Origin: Strix aluco | Lineage: Eukaryota; Chordata; Aves; Strigiformes; Strigidae | Assembly: GCF_031877795.1 (NCBI RefSeq) | Contig: NC_133931.1 | Coordinates: 26,534,264-26,598,263, forward strand | Length of the DNA stretch: 64,000 nucleotides | Direction: 5' to 3' | Shown: positions 34,800 to 47,953 of the stretch, piece by piece | Layout: every line of letters starts with the position of its first letter | Numbering within the stretch: position 1 is the first letter of the stretch | Program-made: the position numbers and the translations under genes | The notes under the pieces: model-generated | Database searches by the model: none | What the model was told of the DNA's origin: nothing | What the model saw: the letters and a program-made list of their open reading frames with translations, nothing else

Positions 34800-37105
34800 T
34801 GGTGATGCATCTGATGTCAGGAAAAGCTGATAAGGGTCATGCATCAAACCCTGGGCTAACAAAGCAGTCACTGCCTCAGCTGAACAAAGGGGTCACAGTA
34901 GAAGGTCAGGATCTGTCTCTGTTTCTGTCTAGATGAAGAAAAAGCTATGGAAGACCATGAGGGCTTCCTATGCAAACCAAGACCCCAGAAACCACTCTTT
35001 TTGGATGGCACTGTTAAAGTGAGAGAGCCAAAAAAGTAGAGGGTATGTTGGTTGTTTTGTAGGTAGGCCAGACTACTATGGAGGGGGGACACCTCACATG
35101 GGGTATGTGATGGTGAGTGTAAGTACTAGCAAAATGATCCAGGAAAAGTTGCGGTCACTTTATGCTCAGACTGACAGGTGGCAGCATTAAAAGACACAGT
35201 GGTGGACCAACCACTGCCAGGATCCTGTTTCAGATTGTGTAGTGAGGAACCAGCTCTTGATCTGGAGGAAAAGGGCACGCAGACAGTAGAGAGTACACCT
35301 CCTTTAGCTTCAGCATGCAAGGCCAAAAAGTCTTTAAGAGATGGCCTGATCCACCATCTCAGGTAAGAAGGACAGAGAGCTTAAGCATGATGGTATTGCA
35401 AGCACGGTATCTAACCCTCTCAGTTTTAGTGGAAGAAGGGGAAAGTTTGAGATGGAAAGTGGTAGGGTGTCACAAGTCTATAGACTTATACAAAAGCTGG
35501 AGAGTGCCTGAACATGCACAAATCAGGTACATGAGCTCATCCTCGGAGGAATTCAGGAATAAACAAAGCCTTGACAAGATTACAGTCATTTATAATGGTC
35601 TAAGGTAAGAGAAGATGTAGAAATGGTTGTTAGGAAGAGTATAACTTCATGACCAGCAGTCAACATACAAAAGTAATAAACTCACTAAAGGATTTCTAGA
35701 CTATGGAGCAAGTTGTGAAATGGATCCTTCTCATCCAAACTTATGCTAGTTTCACCAGTTGACAGAAGTATTTCCAACTTACAGCAAGAAAGCCAGCACA
35801 GCTGCTTGGGAGCTGATAGGACAGATGTTCCTCTGACAGAAACTGGCTATGAACCTGGGCCTGTATGTCACAGGAAAATTATAAATGATTGCATCTGGCA
35901 TTAGGGTTTGCACAAAGGCTTCGCATTGCTGGACATCCCCAGGGAGGACTGCTGAATACTGAACGTGGCTCTGAGAGAAGTTGTAGGGCTACAAGAGAAA
36001 GCCTGAGAAATGAATCTCCCAATAATCCTAATGCTGGAATGAGGAACTGCTGCATCTCCTGGAATAGAAGAGACTTGAGGATGCTCCATTTGTGATTAGG
36101 AGCGTGGCTGCCAAATAAATTACAACCAGATGGTCCAACAGACAGATGGATTCAAGGCATGTTAAAGACAGTGTCAGCTACACACCACCAGGTAGCCAGA
36201 CATACATTAGAAGCAAATGTTCAAAAGATGGATAAAGTAGCATGCTTGTTGCACCTGGTAGAATGAAATATTGGAGACTGAGTAACAGAGAGCCAAAGAA
36301 AAAAAACCCATGCTGAGACTTCAGAGGATGAGACCTCTTTGAAATACCAAGTAGGCCAGTCCCACCAGCTAATAGTGAGAAGGGGAAGAAAGACTAGAAA
36401 AAAATGTTAATTTTTTCAAATTTATATGCATGGAAAAGATATTAATGAAGCTGAGGATTTGACTTGTATTTTGCAGAATAATAAAAATGAAGCCTGGTTG
36501 GGACTGAGAAAATTATAAACCTCACGTTATCTCTGTCCTTGTTTGAGTACAAGTACTTTCAAATTTGTGATTTCAGGGTTTCCTTTGGTTGCTGGTAGAT
36601 ATATAGCACTGAGTATAGGATGCACCTGACTAAACTTACACACCTGTGAGAAGTTTCGAGGGAAAGGTAATCATTCCCTGTTAGAAAGACACTCTGGCAA
36701 AGGAGTCAGCATCCAGCACATATTTAAAATATAAAATATAGATATAAAAGGCATAATGAAAACAAAAAATACATGATGAAATTAAAATCCAAAAAAACCT
36801 TAAACTTGTCCAATGTTCAACACTCAGGCTACATGACACACCTTGTCTGTCTACCCTAGACACAGGATAGTTGACTTGGCTTTACAGCCACTTCATATAT
36901 GAAGTCTGTCTGATCCTACTTGCTGTCTGTGGCATCGAGAGGAGCAGGAACTGGGGACCTCAGGCAAGTCGGTAGCATGAATGCCAGAGCCTCCAATTAG
37001 TTGGAGTCTGCGGAGTTGTACAAGACCTCTAAGTCCTCCTAACTGAACAATAGCCAAGCTATAGTACTGGAACAGTGGTTGGTAGGAGATGTGTTGCCTC
37101 TCTGG

Positions 37106-37121
37106 AAAAAAAAAAAAAAAA
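37106..37121. repeat. Poly(A) run of 16
   Basis: A mononucleotide run within the internal region of the LTR element. A second A-rich stretch follows at about 37155-37165. Confidence 0.9.
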
Positions 37122-38119
37122 TGATCAAGTGTTACTGAAATTATTAGAAAGTGAAAAAAAAAATATATACACTCCCTTGTTCTTGGTTGCATATGGCATT
37201 TGCAGCAGATGCACTGAGATAGAGACAGTCCTCCCCACTGAGATCAGAAGGATTGTGTTGGATTCAGCTGTGGATGAACAGTGGCAAGTACAGACTTGAT
37301 GGAAACTATTCACTTTTATCCAGGATCAAGTCCTCAGTTAAGTGATTGCCTGGTGTGTCATTTTAAGATCACTCTGCAGAAGTATAAGAAAATAGCATTA
37401 GCTTATGTATGAAAAGGATGTGTGTGTTTCAGAACAATGTGTGAATATGATTTAATTAATGACATTTCCAATCAAACTGTGTTTACTGACTCCAATGTAG
37501 CTGTTATTGGATGCCATCTTTTTTTGTATAAACCACCTGTGTTTTCTAGTTGATTACTCATTAAATACTGTACCCGGTATCAAAATATAACCCCAAATGC
37601 AACTGATATGAAACTGTCGCACATAAAAGAAATATTAGAACATGCACATTTTCAATAACTATTAGAAATGCTATGGAAGCAACCAGAATGGCCTCGATAA
37701 TTGTATATCACAGTGGCAGATACTGGAATGAATTGAAAGAAGGAAGAATATCACTGGTGGGGTTTTCTTTGGGTGGTCACCTGCAGCTGCTGGAATCTTA
37801 AATGCATCATTGTAGGATCTCATTGTGGACCAACTAACAGTGCTAATAGTGCTAATAATGTGTCTACGGATGTAAAAATGTCTCACTACTGGTTGAGGCA
37901 AGCAAAGCACCAAAGAGACAGTCTGTTGCACAGACCAAGGACTGGATAGGTGACTCGTGTCTTAGTCAAAGACAAGGCCTCTGTCTTGGCCACCAAGAAG
38001 TGTTGGCTCCATTACTGGCCACCACCCAGTAAGTCTTAAATGGCACAGACATGTGCCATGCCAGGCCTTGATGTTGATAATGGTCTCATTTATTACAAGA
38101 GGGCCTTCAAAGAAGGTGG

Positions 38120-38633
38120 GACAAACAGGCGGTAGCTGACATGGGCTATAGGCAGCATAATAACTTCTTCTTGAGCATTTTTCTCTTGCAATGTCAAGCA
38201 TAGGTGCTGACATGTGCTGTTATGTGACACAGGGAACAGAACAGGAAATCTGGGGAAAATGTCCTTAAAAAAGTTAAAGTGATGTAACAGCTGAAAGAGG
38301 AAAAGCAACTGCTGAAGTGAGCCTCAGAAAAAGAACTGGGAAGAAAGTTAAAAGGTGTCCAGAAGAAAGAAGCAGCGAACACTTTGAACTTAAAGGAGCT
38401 GAATCCACATGGGTCCCTGCCCATGACCACTGCCAGGTCCCAAAGACTCCCAGGATGTTTGCGTAAGAGATTGGTGAAATCTTCTACAAAACAGTGCTTG
38501 GTTTTGTATAGTTGTGGATGTATGTTGTGAAATTAATCTGTCTTTTGTGAAATTAATCAGTCTCTTGTGAAATTAATCTGTTTCTATCTCAGGTGTGAAC
38601 TGCCCGCTATGCAGATTTACCACTTTAGCAACA
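38120..38633 (+). repeat. 3' LTR of the decayed retroelement
   Basis: The direct-repeat partner of the left LTR, ending CACTTTAGCAACA. It shares the AACAGCTGA, AACTTAAAGGAG and CTGCCCGCTA blocks in order. It carries a private triplication at 38525-38584. The left boundary is approximate because the first 30-40 bp align poorly. Confidence 0.68.
38525..38584. repeat. 20 bp tandem triplication inside the 3' LTR
   Basis: Three consecutive 20 bp units beginning TTGTGAAATTAATC occur with one or two substitutions each. The corresponding stretch of the left LTR does not contain the array. Confidence 0.95.
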
Positions 38634-41600
38634 AGTGCTGATTCTGTTCTCAAACCCACTTGAGTCTGGTAAAATACAAAGTCAAAACAGAGTAAGTCAT
38701 ATCAGAACCTGTGCTGCATCAGCTCTACTAACTTTTGTGAAATAAAGAGGATATTGAAAGTGGCATGAGTTTTCAGCACAAAATGCATTCATTTCAATTG
38801 ACATACTGGGAATGGAAAGTTTATAACAATAAAGTACTTGTTAACTTATTTGATGCACAAATTAATTATTGCACTCTCTTGTATTTAATTGTTTTCTGTT
38901 TGCTATCAGTTTTACAGTCTTTGATTTACTCTTGGGTTTATGTCCCTTCTTGAATACATTTGATATTATATCCATTACTATGTATTTTTCTCTTTCTTTA
39001 ACTCATTAACTTTCTGTTTTGCCTTTTAGACCAATTTCTTCCTGGAATTGTTTCAGCATGGATTTTCTGCAAGTTTCATCTTTGAAAGGTAATTTAGGGC
39101 TTTCATAGTGAAAGTTCAGTTTCATTGCTTAAAAAAGGCCTTGTTATATAAGAACAAAAAATGACTGATATGCTAAACTTTTTCTTTCCCACTTTGGTTA
39201 TTAAACAAGTCTTCTGGGGGTTATATAAGCTCAGAGATTCTTGAACTTCTGCCAGAACCGTGGTACACTTCCACTGGGTATATATAACTCTTTAATGCCT
39301 AGAATGCAGCTGGATATGTTGGGTTTACACATACCCAGAGTCTAATGCACGTTGTCTGCTCCAAAACCGACTCACTCTTTTGCCATAACTTACTAGATTG
39401 TTATACAATAAAGAGCCAGGTGCCAACAATCTTAGCAACGATGCCCCAACTAAATCTACTTTAGATGAAAGTGCACCTGCTAGAAGTATTTCCCAGGACA
39501 TGCAATCATTTAGTCTACAAATTCAAATAATGCTTATTCTCTTGGTTAAATTACACCTAGAAGTCTAGTCAGATACATAAAGAAAACTTGGTGGATATGC
39601 CAAAAAATGAATAAATAAGAGTCTCTGATCACTGATACAGATTTTACAGCCCTGGAGCTCTATGAATTCCAGTGGAGTTACTTCAAATTTATACCATTTA
39701 AGTATGAAAAGGCTTGGAATTGCTTGTAAGAATTTTCTATTATTCTCTGGAAAAATATTTACAAAGGTGCGTTCTCCTGCAATTTTACTGAATTGTGTGC
39801 AGTAGTAATGGGTACATGACTTCTGTGCCTGTCCTGAACCCTCCAGCCTGATTTTGGGGCTGGTTGACTTTCTAATCATGGACTGTTTCAAAGCTTACCA
39901 AGTGAAAGGCTGTCTGCACTGCAGGGGGAATTTATTGTCTTTAATGGATGCAGATTTTCCCCATTGACTTTGCTGAGTATCAGCACAGAGTACCAAGTCA
40001 CCAAAGGTAGTCTACCTTTTGTTAGAGCTTTTGTTGAATAGTTACGGCTTAGGCCTGGAATATAGCATTCAAAGCCTAAATGGTTCTTTCTGTAAACTGT
40101 TCTAAATCAAATGTTATTCCTCAGAAATCACCCTCTTGAAGAGCCTGTTTACTTCCACTGAATATAATAGAGATTAGCCTGAATATGGGTGGTGAAAGTC
40201 CATACTGTGTTAAAATTGGCTGAGGGAGTAGTTGCTTTAGAGAATTAAGGAGTACAGAGAACTTTGTTTGCAGATCTGTTCAAATCCAGATTCTGGATGA
40301 CTGAAAGTTATTATTGTCACACAGCCATGAAACATTAGATCATCTTATGTCATTTCCCGCACAGGCTTATGCTCACCAGAGTTGTCTAATTAGGACTCCT
40401 GCTGGGTTGTCCAGCAGAAAGGAAGGACTGGATGGCAGACAGACTGGTTTAACTTCTCAAGCCTTATTGCCATCATGATGTCTGTGATTAGAAGTATATT
40501 TATAGACCACTATGAGGAACCCTTCTCTGCCTTTGCCCACACTGTAGAGGAAGGCTGTGCCCCTCTCACAGGACAGTCCTTTTCTATCTGAATTTGTTGG
40601 TTTTGCTTTTCAGATGAAAGCCAGTTTTATGCTGTGTGCACAGTAGGTGATAATAGGTCTTCTTGAATGGTCTCAAGTTATCTAAAACTTTATCAAGTTT
40701 AAAATTAAGAATTTTAAATTCAGAGATTATGCCAGTTCAAAATTCAGATAATTTTGTTTCATTTTTCAAACCACTACAGTGTCTTCAAAAGTCTCTGCTT
40801 TCTTTATTACGAGTAAAACTTCTGTGTGAGGATGAAGTAACAACATGTTTTCAGAAGTTGTGAACATAGTTTTTGAATAAAAGAGAATATAATAGTAATT
40901 ATGTTCCATGATGATAAAGAACTAATTAAAACAAATTAATAAATGGTTTTACTCATATAATTTTAAGTAAGTGTAGTGTGGCTTACTGTGACAGCCCACA
41001 GTGGCTGTGCCCTAGAGACATGCAACCTCTTCTGCTGAGGAGTTGGACCAGTCCGGCTTCTAATTATTCTTATCCGGGGTTCTTCTCTGCTTCCAACGTC
41101 TGCTTGGATAAAACACAACTGTTGATTTTCATCTTCAAGCAAACATAATGAAAAGTAATTAGTCCAATGGTTCCTATTGCATGGCTCAGGTACTCCAGGC
41201 CACAGTTTGTTATCTCTGATACATGGAACTGAGTTGAATGGTGAAAAGTATGGACACCCTCATGGTCTGTGAAAAGCTTTGAGGGGTGACTGTGATCTGT
41301 AGGTCCCAACACTGGTTTCAGCTGTCCTCTGTGACTCATCTGATGGACTACCTGTAGTGCCAGAGGAGAGCTTGGGGTGGGTTCCTTCACCAGGGTCTGG
41401 GCATGTTGCTTTGCCCCAGCAGCACAGAAAGTAGCCCTCATGTGAGATGGCATTAGTGTTAGAGATGTAGGATCAGCATACCCGATTTCAGGCCAACTTC
41501 CCTCCTCTCTCAGAGAGAGGATTAGGGGGGGGCGGTGTCTGTGAATGAGGAGACTCTGCTGTGGTGGGGTTGTCCTTGACTAGCAGTTGTTCCCTTAGGT

Positions 41601-42605
41601 CTTAGGCCAGAAAATATAAGATCTGAGTAGCCCTAAGTGTCTTTCAACAGAACTGGAACTGAGAGTGGGCTAGAAGTAGATCCAGAGTCAGAGGGTCAAA
41701 ACTGATTTCTGTGTGTTTTCTTAGCTATACACAGCAGATTCTGGGCACATCTGAGACTATAAAAAGCTATAAACATGTTAATGTGGGTAATATTGCCTGT
41801 TCTTTTGGCACTTAGCTTCCCTCTTGGAGGAAAGCCAGCTCATCTCTTGATTTTTTTGTGTATATAGATTCTCCTGAGATGCTACATACTCAGGTCAGGC
41901 TTTGTGATTTCTGTTAAAGTGCTGTAACTGAGAGTAAATCTATTAATTTATTTCAATGTAGGAATTAGGAATCTGAACCCTTACTGCTATTGCTGAATCA
42001 GTAAACAGAGGTTAATAAATTGTGCCAATCTGTAGATTTTTTTCTGCAGACAGGAACTCAGGAAAAACTTAAAGGTACTTGCATGACATTAAGGACGAGT
42101 GAATTCAATACAATTTTAAACTTTCAGTCTTTCAGGTAACAGTGTGGAAGAAAACAGACATTATAGGGTTTTTTATTGTAATTCTGAAGCTGGGGAATTG
42201 AAACCATTTTTGAGTGACTAAGTTTTGCTGTGAAAAAGAACAAGTATCAATTGCAGATTAGGGTGATTTTGAAAAACAAGCTTAGCAACTGCACAAAGGT
42301 TTTATCTGCAAGAGTTATAAAAAATACATTATCTATAGGAGACCAGAAGTGAAGCATTACAAAGGTGATAAAGAAAACAAGTAAGCCAGGAATGAAAAAG
42401 GTATAGTTTGGCTGGAAAGTAAGTGTTGAGTGGTCTAGGCTTCTGCACAGTGCAGATGGGACTGATGTATTGTAAGCTATTGTACATATTGAGAAATATT
42501 TAAGATTACAAAGGTTGCGGCTATATAATTTTTTTCTGTGAGTACTGTTAGCAAAATTCACAGCTGGATTGAAGAGAGAAGTAGATTTGCTCAGAGAGAT
42601 AGATG

Positions 42606-42620
42606 GATGATGATGATGAT
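42606..42620. repeat. (GAT)5 microsatellite
   Basis: Five perfect GAT units. Confidence 0.95.
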
Positions 42621-45600
42621 GGGCTGAAAATTGTCTTGGTAAGGAAAAAACTGGGAGGAGAGTGGCACAGTGTTGCAGGAGAGACTAATAATTGGAAGGC
42701 TGTCAGTGACCAAGAGTCAGAAGAATGAAGCTAAACACAGTACAACTTTTGCAAAACCTGTAGTGCCACCAATCCAGATCTCAGCTTGGGAGATTTCAGT
42801 ATTGTAGATCAGAACAAGTGCTAGTTAACAGATCCCTTCCTCCACTAATGGGAACAATGTAGACTTCATCCATTTCTTGTCACCTGAGCCTGAACACCAA
42901 ACAGGTGACTGCAGTGATTTTTGTTATAAGCTCTTACAGTTGGTGGCTCTGGTGCACATGATGAGTCCTGATAAGGGTCATGTGTAAGAGAGAGGTGATG
43001 AAGGCAAGCAACTGGGTACTATTATACAAACAACCGTTTTCCCTCATAAAACAAAGCTGATGTGAGTGCAATCTATTTGAATACTCACATAATCTGAGTC
43101 TTGTTGTATGATTTGACTTAGAGAGCAAGAAAAGGAGCAGAAATTAAACAGGAAGAGAAAAAATTAAAGGAGAAGGAGCATGAACAATTCAAGATATGGG
43201 ATTAGCATTTTTACTGCAAAATGAGGCAAATTAAATGTTGATCTGTCTTTTTGAAGGGCTTCAGAGACTTCCAAAAGTTACAAAAAGGCAGGGTTTTGAT
43301 TAAGGTAATGGGATTGGTTATAGTGTGGTTGTTGGGAAGCATTGCTGACTTTGCTTAAGTGCAGAATAGATAGAGAGGATGCATATAAGAGCTTAAAGAG
43401 ATCAATATTCAAGCAGTGACATTGGAAGGGTATTTGGCTATCAAAGTTTGTTAAGATTGTTCAGCTTTTCCAAATGCTACCTATAACTAAAAGGAAAACA
43501 AGGAGGAAAAGTGTTTTACAGCCAGTTTTATGTAGATTCCAGACTCTTACTGGTAAAATTGCTGAAACTAGAAGCATCTGCTTGGAATGAGAAATACATT
43601 TCAAATGACAGAGTTGTGTTTTATTAAGACGTCAGCTAGAAGGTGGAGTTATCATGGCTGAGGGTTAGGAAGAGGAAAGACAAAACAAAGGGAAGGAAAG
43701 GTGGCAATTCTACATCAGTATGGTTGAATGCAATTGCAGTAAGGTGTTATTTAAATAAAATAAAAAACAACCCACAGGTCACATTCTAATCTTGACTTAT
43801 TTCAGAGTTCTCTTACCAAAACCAGAATTTGGTCTTCAATTTGAGTTATCCTTTTTCATTCCAGTCCATAGGCAAGCAAACAAAAGAATTTAAGTTAGGG
43901 ACTCACTTGTCCAAATTAGAATACATCTGCAACAACTGACTTAAATGCAGCCAAAACCGAGACTTTGTTGTGCAGGAACATAATTTATATTTATTTCTTT
44001 GCTACATATAACTAAAGTATATGACAAAGTGTTGCTATCGAAAACCACTAAGGGAATTAGGAGCTTATGGATCTGTTTCTGTACACAAATCTGTCTCTTT
44101 GGCTACCACCATGCTTTAGGATAGTCTAGACACCACAGAAATCTTTTGCCTCCCAAACATTACGTGACCCAGTTGGAAACATGTAGACAGAAAAGGCAAA
44201 TGCTTTTACACCCTAGCTCTCTCTATCATTCTTTGGCAGTTATAGGGGGACCATTGCTGTTTGGACAGTGTTTGCTGCCTGAGCCTTCTTGTCTAGCAAA
44301 AATACAGCAGGTTGGATGGAAAACATCTATGGACTGGACCTGAGCCACAGGCTGCTAGTTGGACTTTGGGGACTGGATTATCGAGAAAGGCAAGTCATGT
44401 GAAGTGAAGAATATAGATAAATTCAGGAGACTGGTTGGTGTCACAGAGAAAAGTTAAATCTCATGGTGAAGGTGTAATGATGGTGAACAAATATGGGGCG
44501 TGAGATACTGTGAAGCTACCTGTCATTCTTGTGATTAGAAAGGCAACATTCTCACTTAGATTATATGTGGCATGTGCAGCTTGAGAAATACACCAGAAGA
44601 GTTACTTTTCTACTTCATAAGCTCACTCCCTTATTGTTCACTAACCTCTTGTCATCACTACAGGCTCCAGCCCAGACCTGTCATTAATCACAGTTGGAGA
44701 GCTTTGTAGTTCTCACACCAGGGGAGGGAGCCAGGTTTTTAGTTCCCAGTGATCTTCTCTTGTTCTTAAATATTTTTGTTAGTTTGTGGGAAAAACAAAA
44801 TTATCTTTCTGCTTCTCTATTCTTGACCAACCATGTGACTTCTGGTGGAGTGCAGATACCATCAGTGATAATGCTCGAATCTAAATGGTCAAACAACAAT
44901 TACAAACTCAAATTTCATTTGTAAACAAAACCAGAAAAATACATGTTTGCAAAACAGACAAGTACAAAAATGCTAAAAAATCTTCAGTGATGAGACAAGG
45001 TAACATACAGAACTAGGTATGTTCTGCTCCCAGCTCCTTCGACAGTACTGGATGATGAAACTCACTTCAGGTTACTCTAGATTTTCACTAGTGAAAGGAA
45101 TAGCAAAATCTAGCACATTTTTAAAATCACTTGCCTTCCTTATGATATCAAAACTTGAAGAGAAAAATGCTTCTTTTTCAGGTCTTAGAAAATCCTGATA
45201 GTGCAGAATTCTGCATATCGGGCTGGAGCTTGGAGCATGACAGGTGCAGATTTATGCGTCTAATACTGGGTTCTTAGATTTAGTTTTTGCTGTTGATTGA
45301 ACTAAATACTATTAAAAGATTGTATCGTTATGTTTATAATAATGTTTCTCTAAATTATTTTACATGGCTGAGCTGAGAAGTACCTAGCATTTCAAAGCAA
45401 GAGTATTATTGTAAGACCCTGTTTAAATAAAACTGGGGTATGAACAGAAAATAAAATAAACCATCTATTTTTCTTGAACAATGTGCATTTTTAAAGCTCA
45501 GATCTGTAACTTTCCTAGAAAGATGTTTCCAAAGCCAAGGGTAAATTGAGGATATTCTGTGTTACAAGAGGTCAGTTCTTTTGGTTGCATGACTGTTCCT

Positions 45601-47380
45601 CCAAAAACTTTTGAAAGGTTCACAATAAACTCAATCAAGAGAGTTTTCTATTGAAATCTAATGCTTTCTGTCACATCTTTTGCCTGGAGACTGAGAACTT
45701 AGCTAACCATACCTGGAGGCAGGGAAGCAGAGGACATGTACAGTGACTGTAAGTGGAAGTGAATGACCAGTAACTACCCTGCATGGGATAGGACGGAGGG
45801 CTCGGCTCAGGCTGAGGCACGCTTGCAGGGTTGTCTTGTTGTTCCCTGAAGATGTCCTTTGTGACCCCTTTCCTTTCCTCTCCCTTTTCCTGGGGCGAGA
45901 GGCCCCAGCAGGCAGAAGCAAGGGCAGGGGAAGATGGCAGAACTGGAGGCACAGGCTGAAATGGGGCTATCTGCACTTTCCCAACGGCAACTGGAGACAG
46001 AGCAAAAGCCTTGTCTTACATCTGCTCTTGAAGGGGGGCTGCTTTCGGGTGCACCCTTCCTTGTGCACGCTGAGGCGGAAAGAAATGTTCCCACATGCAG
46101 ATGAGGATACCAGAGAGCACTTCTCCTGTGGTCCCTGAATCCTCTGGCAGTCTACACAAACAACGGCAATTTTTCTGCTCTCCAGACATTTATTTATTGA
46201 GTGGAGAGGAGGGCTGAGCACTTGCAGGACAGCAAAGTAGAGAAATTAATAGGATGTTCAGAGAATTAATAATGTCATTGTGGAACTATTCCTTATTTAG
46301 TTACCAGATGAAAAGTGGCTCAATCAATTAAACAGGCATCAAACCATCCAGTGCCTGGCTGGCCTCCGTGAAAATAGTTTGCATGAAATCCAATTTTGAG
46401 TGTACAGACATCACTCCCATTAAGATAATTTATCCAGTTAGTGCAGACTGGGATTCCTGTTGTCCCTCTCAAGAATCAGACTAATAATGAAATAGCACCT
46501 AAGACTTTTCTAACCAGGCATCATCTATTAGTTCAGTTTTTGGACTTGAGGCCTTTCTAAAAATTCTGGGAGATGCCTATATTTTAATACTATAGATTTA
46601 TTCCAGAAAGGAGAGATAGGGATTTGCAGGTGCTCATCATGTGTATGTGTTAGTGAGAGAAAGATGGCCAGTTCATTGCATAGGTGTCTGTGCAATGCAG
46701 CAAGTCTGTCAAGTTGATGGAATCAAATGACATGTAGTGTGTGCAGTGCAAATGAGCTTTTTTTTGTACGTAGTATTTAAATGGGATTTTTTTGGAAGTC
46801 AAACCAACAGCCTGTGTGAATGCAGGCTGAACAGGGGATGTGAGGCACAGGCAGCAGCTGCAGCTGTACTGCTGTCATTGCTCAGCCTTTCACCTTGCAC
46901 GTGCTTACTGATTGTAATGGAAATTGTAAAATAATAACAATTTCTTCCTTATCTCTTTCTTCCTCTGTAAAATGCTAAGTGACAAAGTAGTGTCTAAAGA
47001 ACAGGCATTTTTGTGGTTGAGGAGCAAGAAAGTAAGGTAAGATTGGGGAAGATGCTCATGAAGGGGCATTATCCTTATTTCGTCTTGGTGTTAACAAAAG
47101 CCTTAAGAAGCCTGGAGTCTTCATGCAAAAAATATGGCAGCAAGTATGTGGCTGTCCCATGCACACCTGCTGCTGCAGCTGGGTGGGAAGGTGGGAGCCA
47201 ATGGAGGTGCCAATGTACCCCCTGCATTGGTTTCCATCGCCATGGATGGGGTGGCGAGTGGTCCTCACCTGCCCAGCCATGTGCATCCACTTGCCGTCTC
47301 ATCCACGGTCATTGTCCTCAGCAGCAAAAGAGTGTGGCTGAGGCAGAAAGCAGGATACTGGCAAGGAGCAGAGCCTTGGG

Positions 47381-47385
47381 AATGG
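47381..47385. repeat. Target-site duplication, left copy
   Basis: AATGG immediately left of the solo LTR, identical to the right copy. Confidence 0.88.
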
Positions 47386-47948
47386 TGGTGTGGTTTAACC
47401 CCAATAGGCAGCAAATCACCACACAGCTTGCTCACTCCTCCACTCAGTGGGATGTGGGGGAGAATTAGAAGGGTAAAAGTGAGAAAACTTGTGGATTGAG
47501 ATAAAGGCAGTTTAATAATTACAAAAAAAAAAAAAAAAAAAAGGAAGGAAAAAACAACAAAGAGAGGAGGGGCAAAAAACCCCTAAGAAAAATAAGTGAT
47601 GCAAAAGAAACCAATTTCTCATGACCAACTGGTGCCCCAAGCAACAGTAAGCCCCACCAACTTCCACCCCCCCAGTATTATTGCTGAGCGTGACATCATA
47701 CGTTATGGAATATTCCCTTGGTCAGTTGGGGTCAGCTGTCCCAGCTGTGTCCCCTCCCAACTCCTTGGCACCTCCAGCCTACTCACTGGTGGGGCATGTG
47801 AGAAAGAGCCCTTGGCTCTGTGTAAGCACTGCTCAGCAATAGATAAAACACCCCTGTGTTATCAACACTGTTTTCATCACAGATCCAAAACAGAGCCCCA
47901 TACCAGCTACTAAAGAAAATTAACTGTATCCTAGCCAAAACCAGTACA
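47386..47948 (-). mobile_element. Solo LTR of an avian endogenous retrovirus (ERVL-type)
   Basis: In LTR orientation (minus strand) it starts TGTACTGGTTTTGGCTAGGA at 47948 and ends GGGGTTAAACCACACCA at 47386. The internal landmarks I know from a common avian ERV LTR are present in order: the CAGTGTTGATAACACAG block, CACTGACC-like text replaced by CCCCAACTGACCAAGGGAA, a CRE-like TGATGTCA (47689-47697 region), then TATTAAACTGCC and CTTTTACCCTTCTAATTCTC. The position that is normally TATATAA reads as AATAATA, so the core promoter looks weakened. A 20-base A-run (47523-47542, plus strand) has expanded within it. Exact 5 bp flanks (AATGG) mark the insertion; 5 bp duplications are typical of class III (ERVL). 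No internal genes remain, so it arose by LTR-LTR recombination. The family name (TguLTR5-like) is from memory. Confidence 0.88.
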
Positions 47949-47953
47949 AATGG
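47949..47953. repeat. Target-site duplication, right copy
   Basis: AATGG immediately right of the solo LTR, identical to the left copy. Confidence 0.88.

Larger units (their letters stand above)
33950..38633 (+). mobile_element. Decayed LTR retroelement (ERV-like) with no recognisable coding genes
   Basis: Two diverged copies of a roughly 0.5 kb sequence lie in direct orientation (about 33950-34504 and 38120-38633), flanking 3.6 kb. A tRNA-Asn-like primer-binding site follows the left copy, and a purine-rich tract (AAAGAAGGTGGGA near 38110-38122) precedes the right copy. Together these fit LTR-PBS-internal-PPT-LTR. The internal region has only short open frames and I recognise no gag, protease, pol or env motif. 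It is therefore either a heavily deleted provirus or a non-autonomous element. Element 5' boundaries are uncertain by about 25 bp, and I could not establish a target-site duplication. The LTR divergence indicates an old insertion. Confidence 0.7.
38634..47385. other. Intergenic DNA, no gene seen
   Basis: About 8.7 kb. It is mostly AT-rich with open frames up to 127 codons (41070-41453 minus) that show no recognisable domain. A GC-richer patch at 45.7-46.2 kb produces overlapping frames on both strands. Another at 47.0-47.35 kb, just left of the solo LTR, does the same. I found no splice pattern or homology that would support a gene. Confidence 0.55.

Noticed and set aside
45671..46221. Cluster of overlapping frames on both strands
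   Set aside because: GC-rich patch effect; no domain or exon boundaries.
47013..47499. Several overlapping frames of 70-150 codons just left of and into the solo LTR
   Set aside because: Frames are open on both strands because of local GC richness and cross the LTR boundary; no homology recognised.
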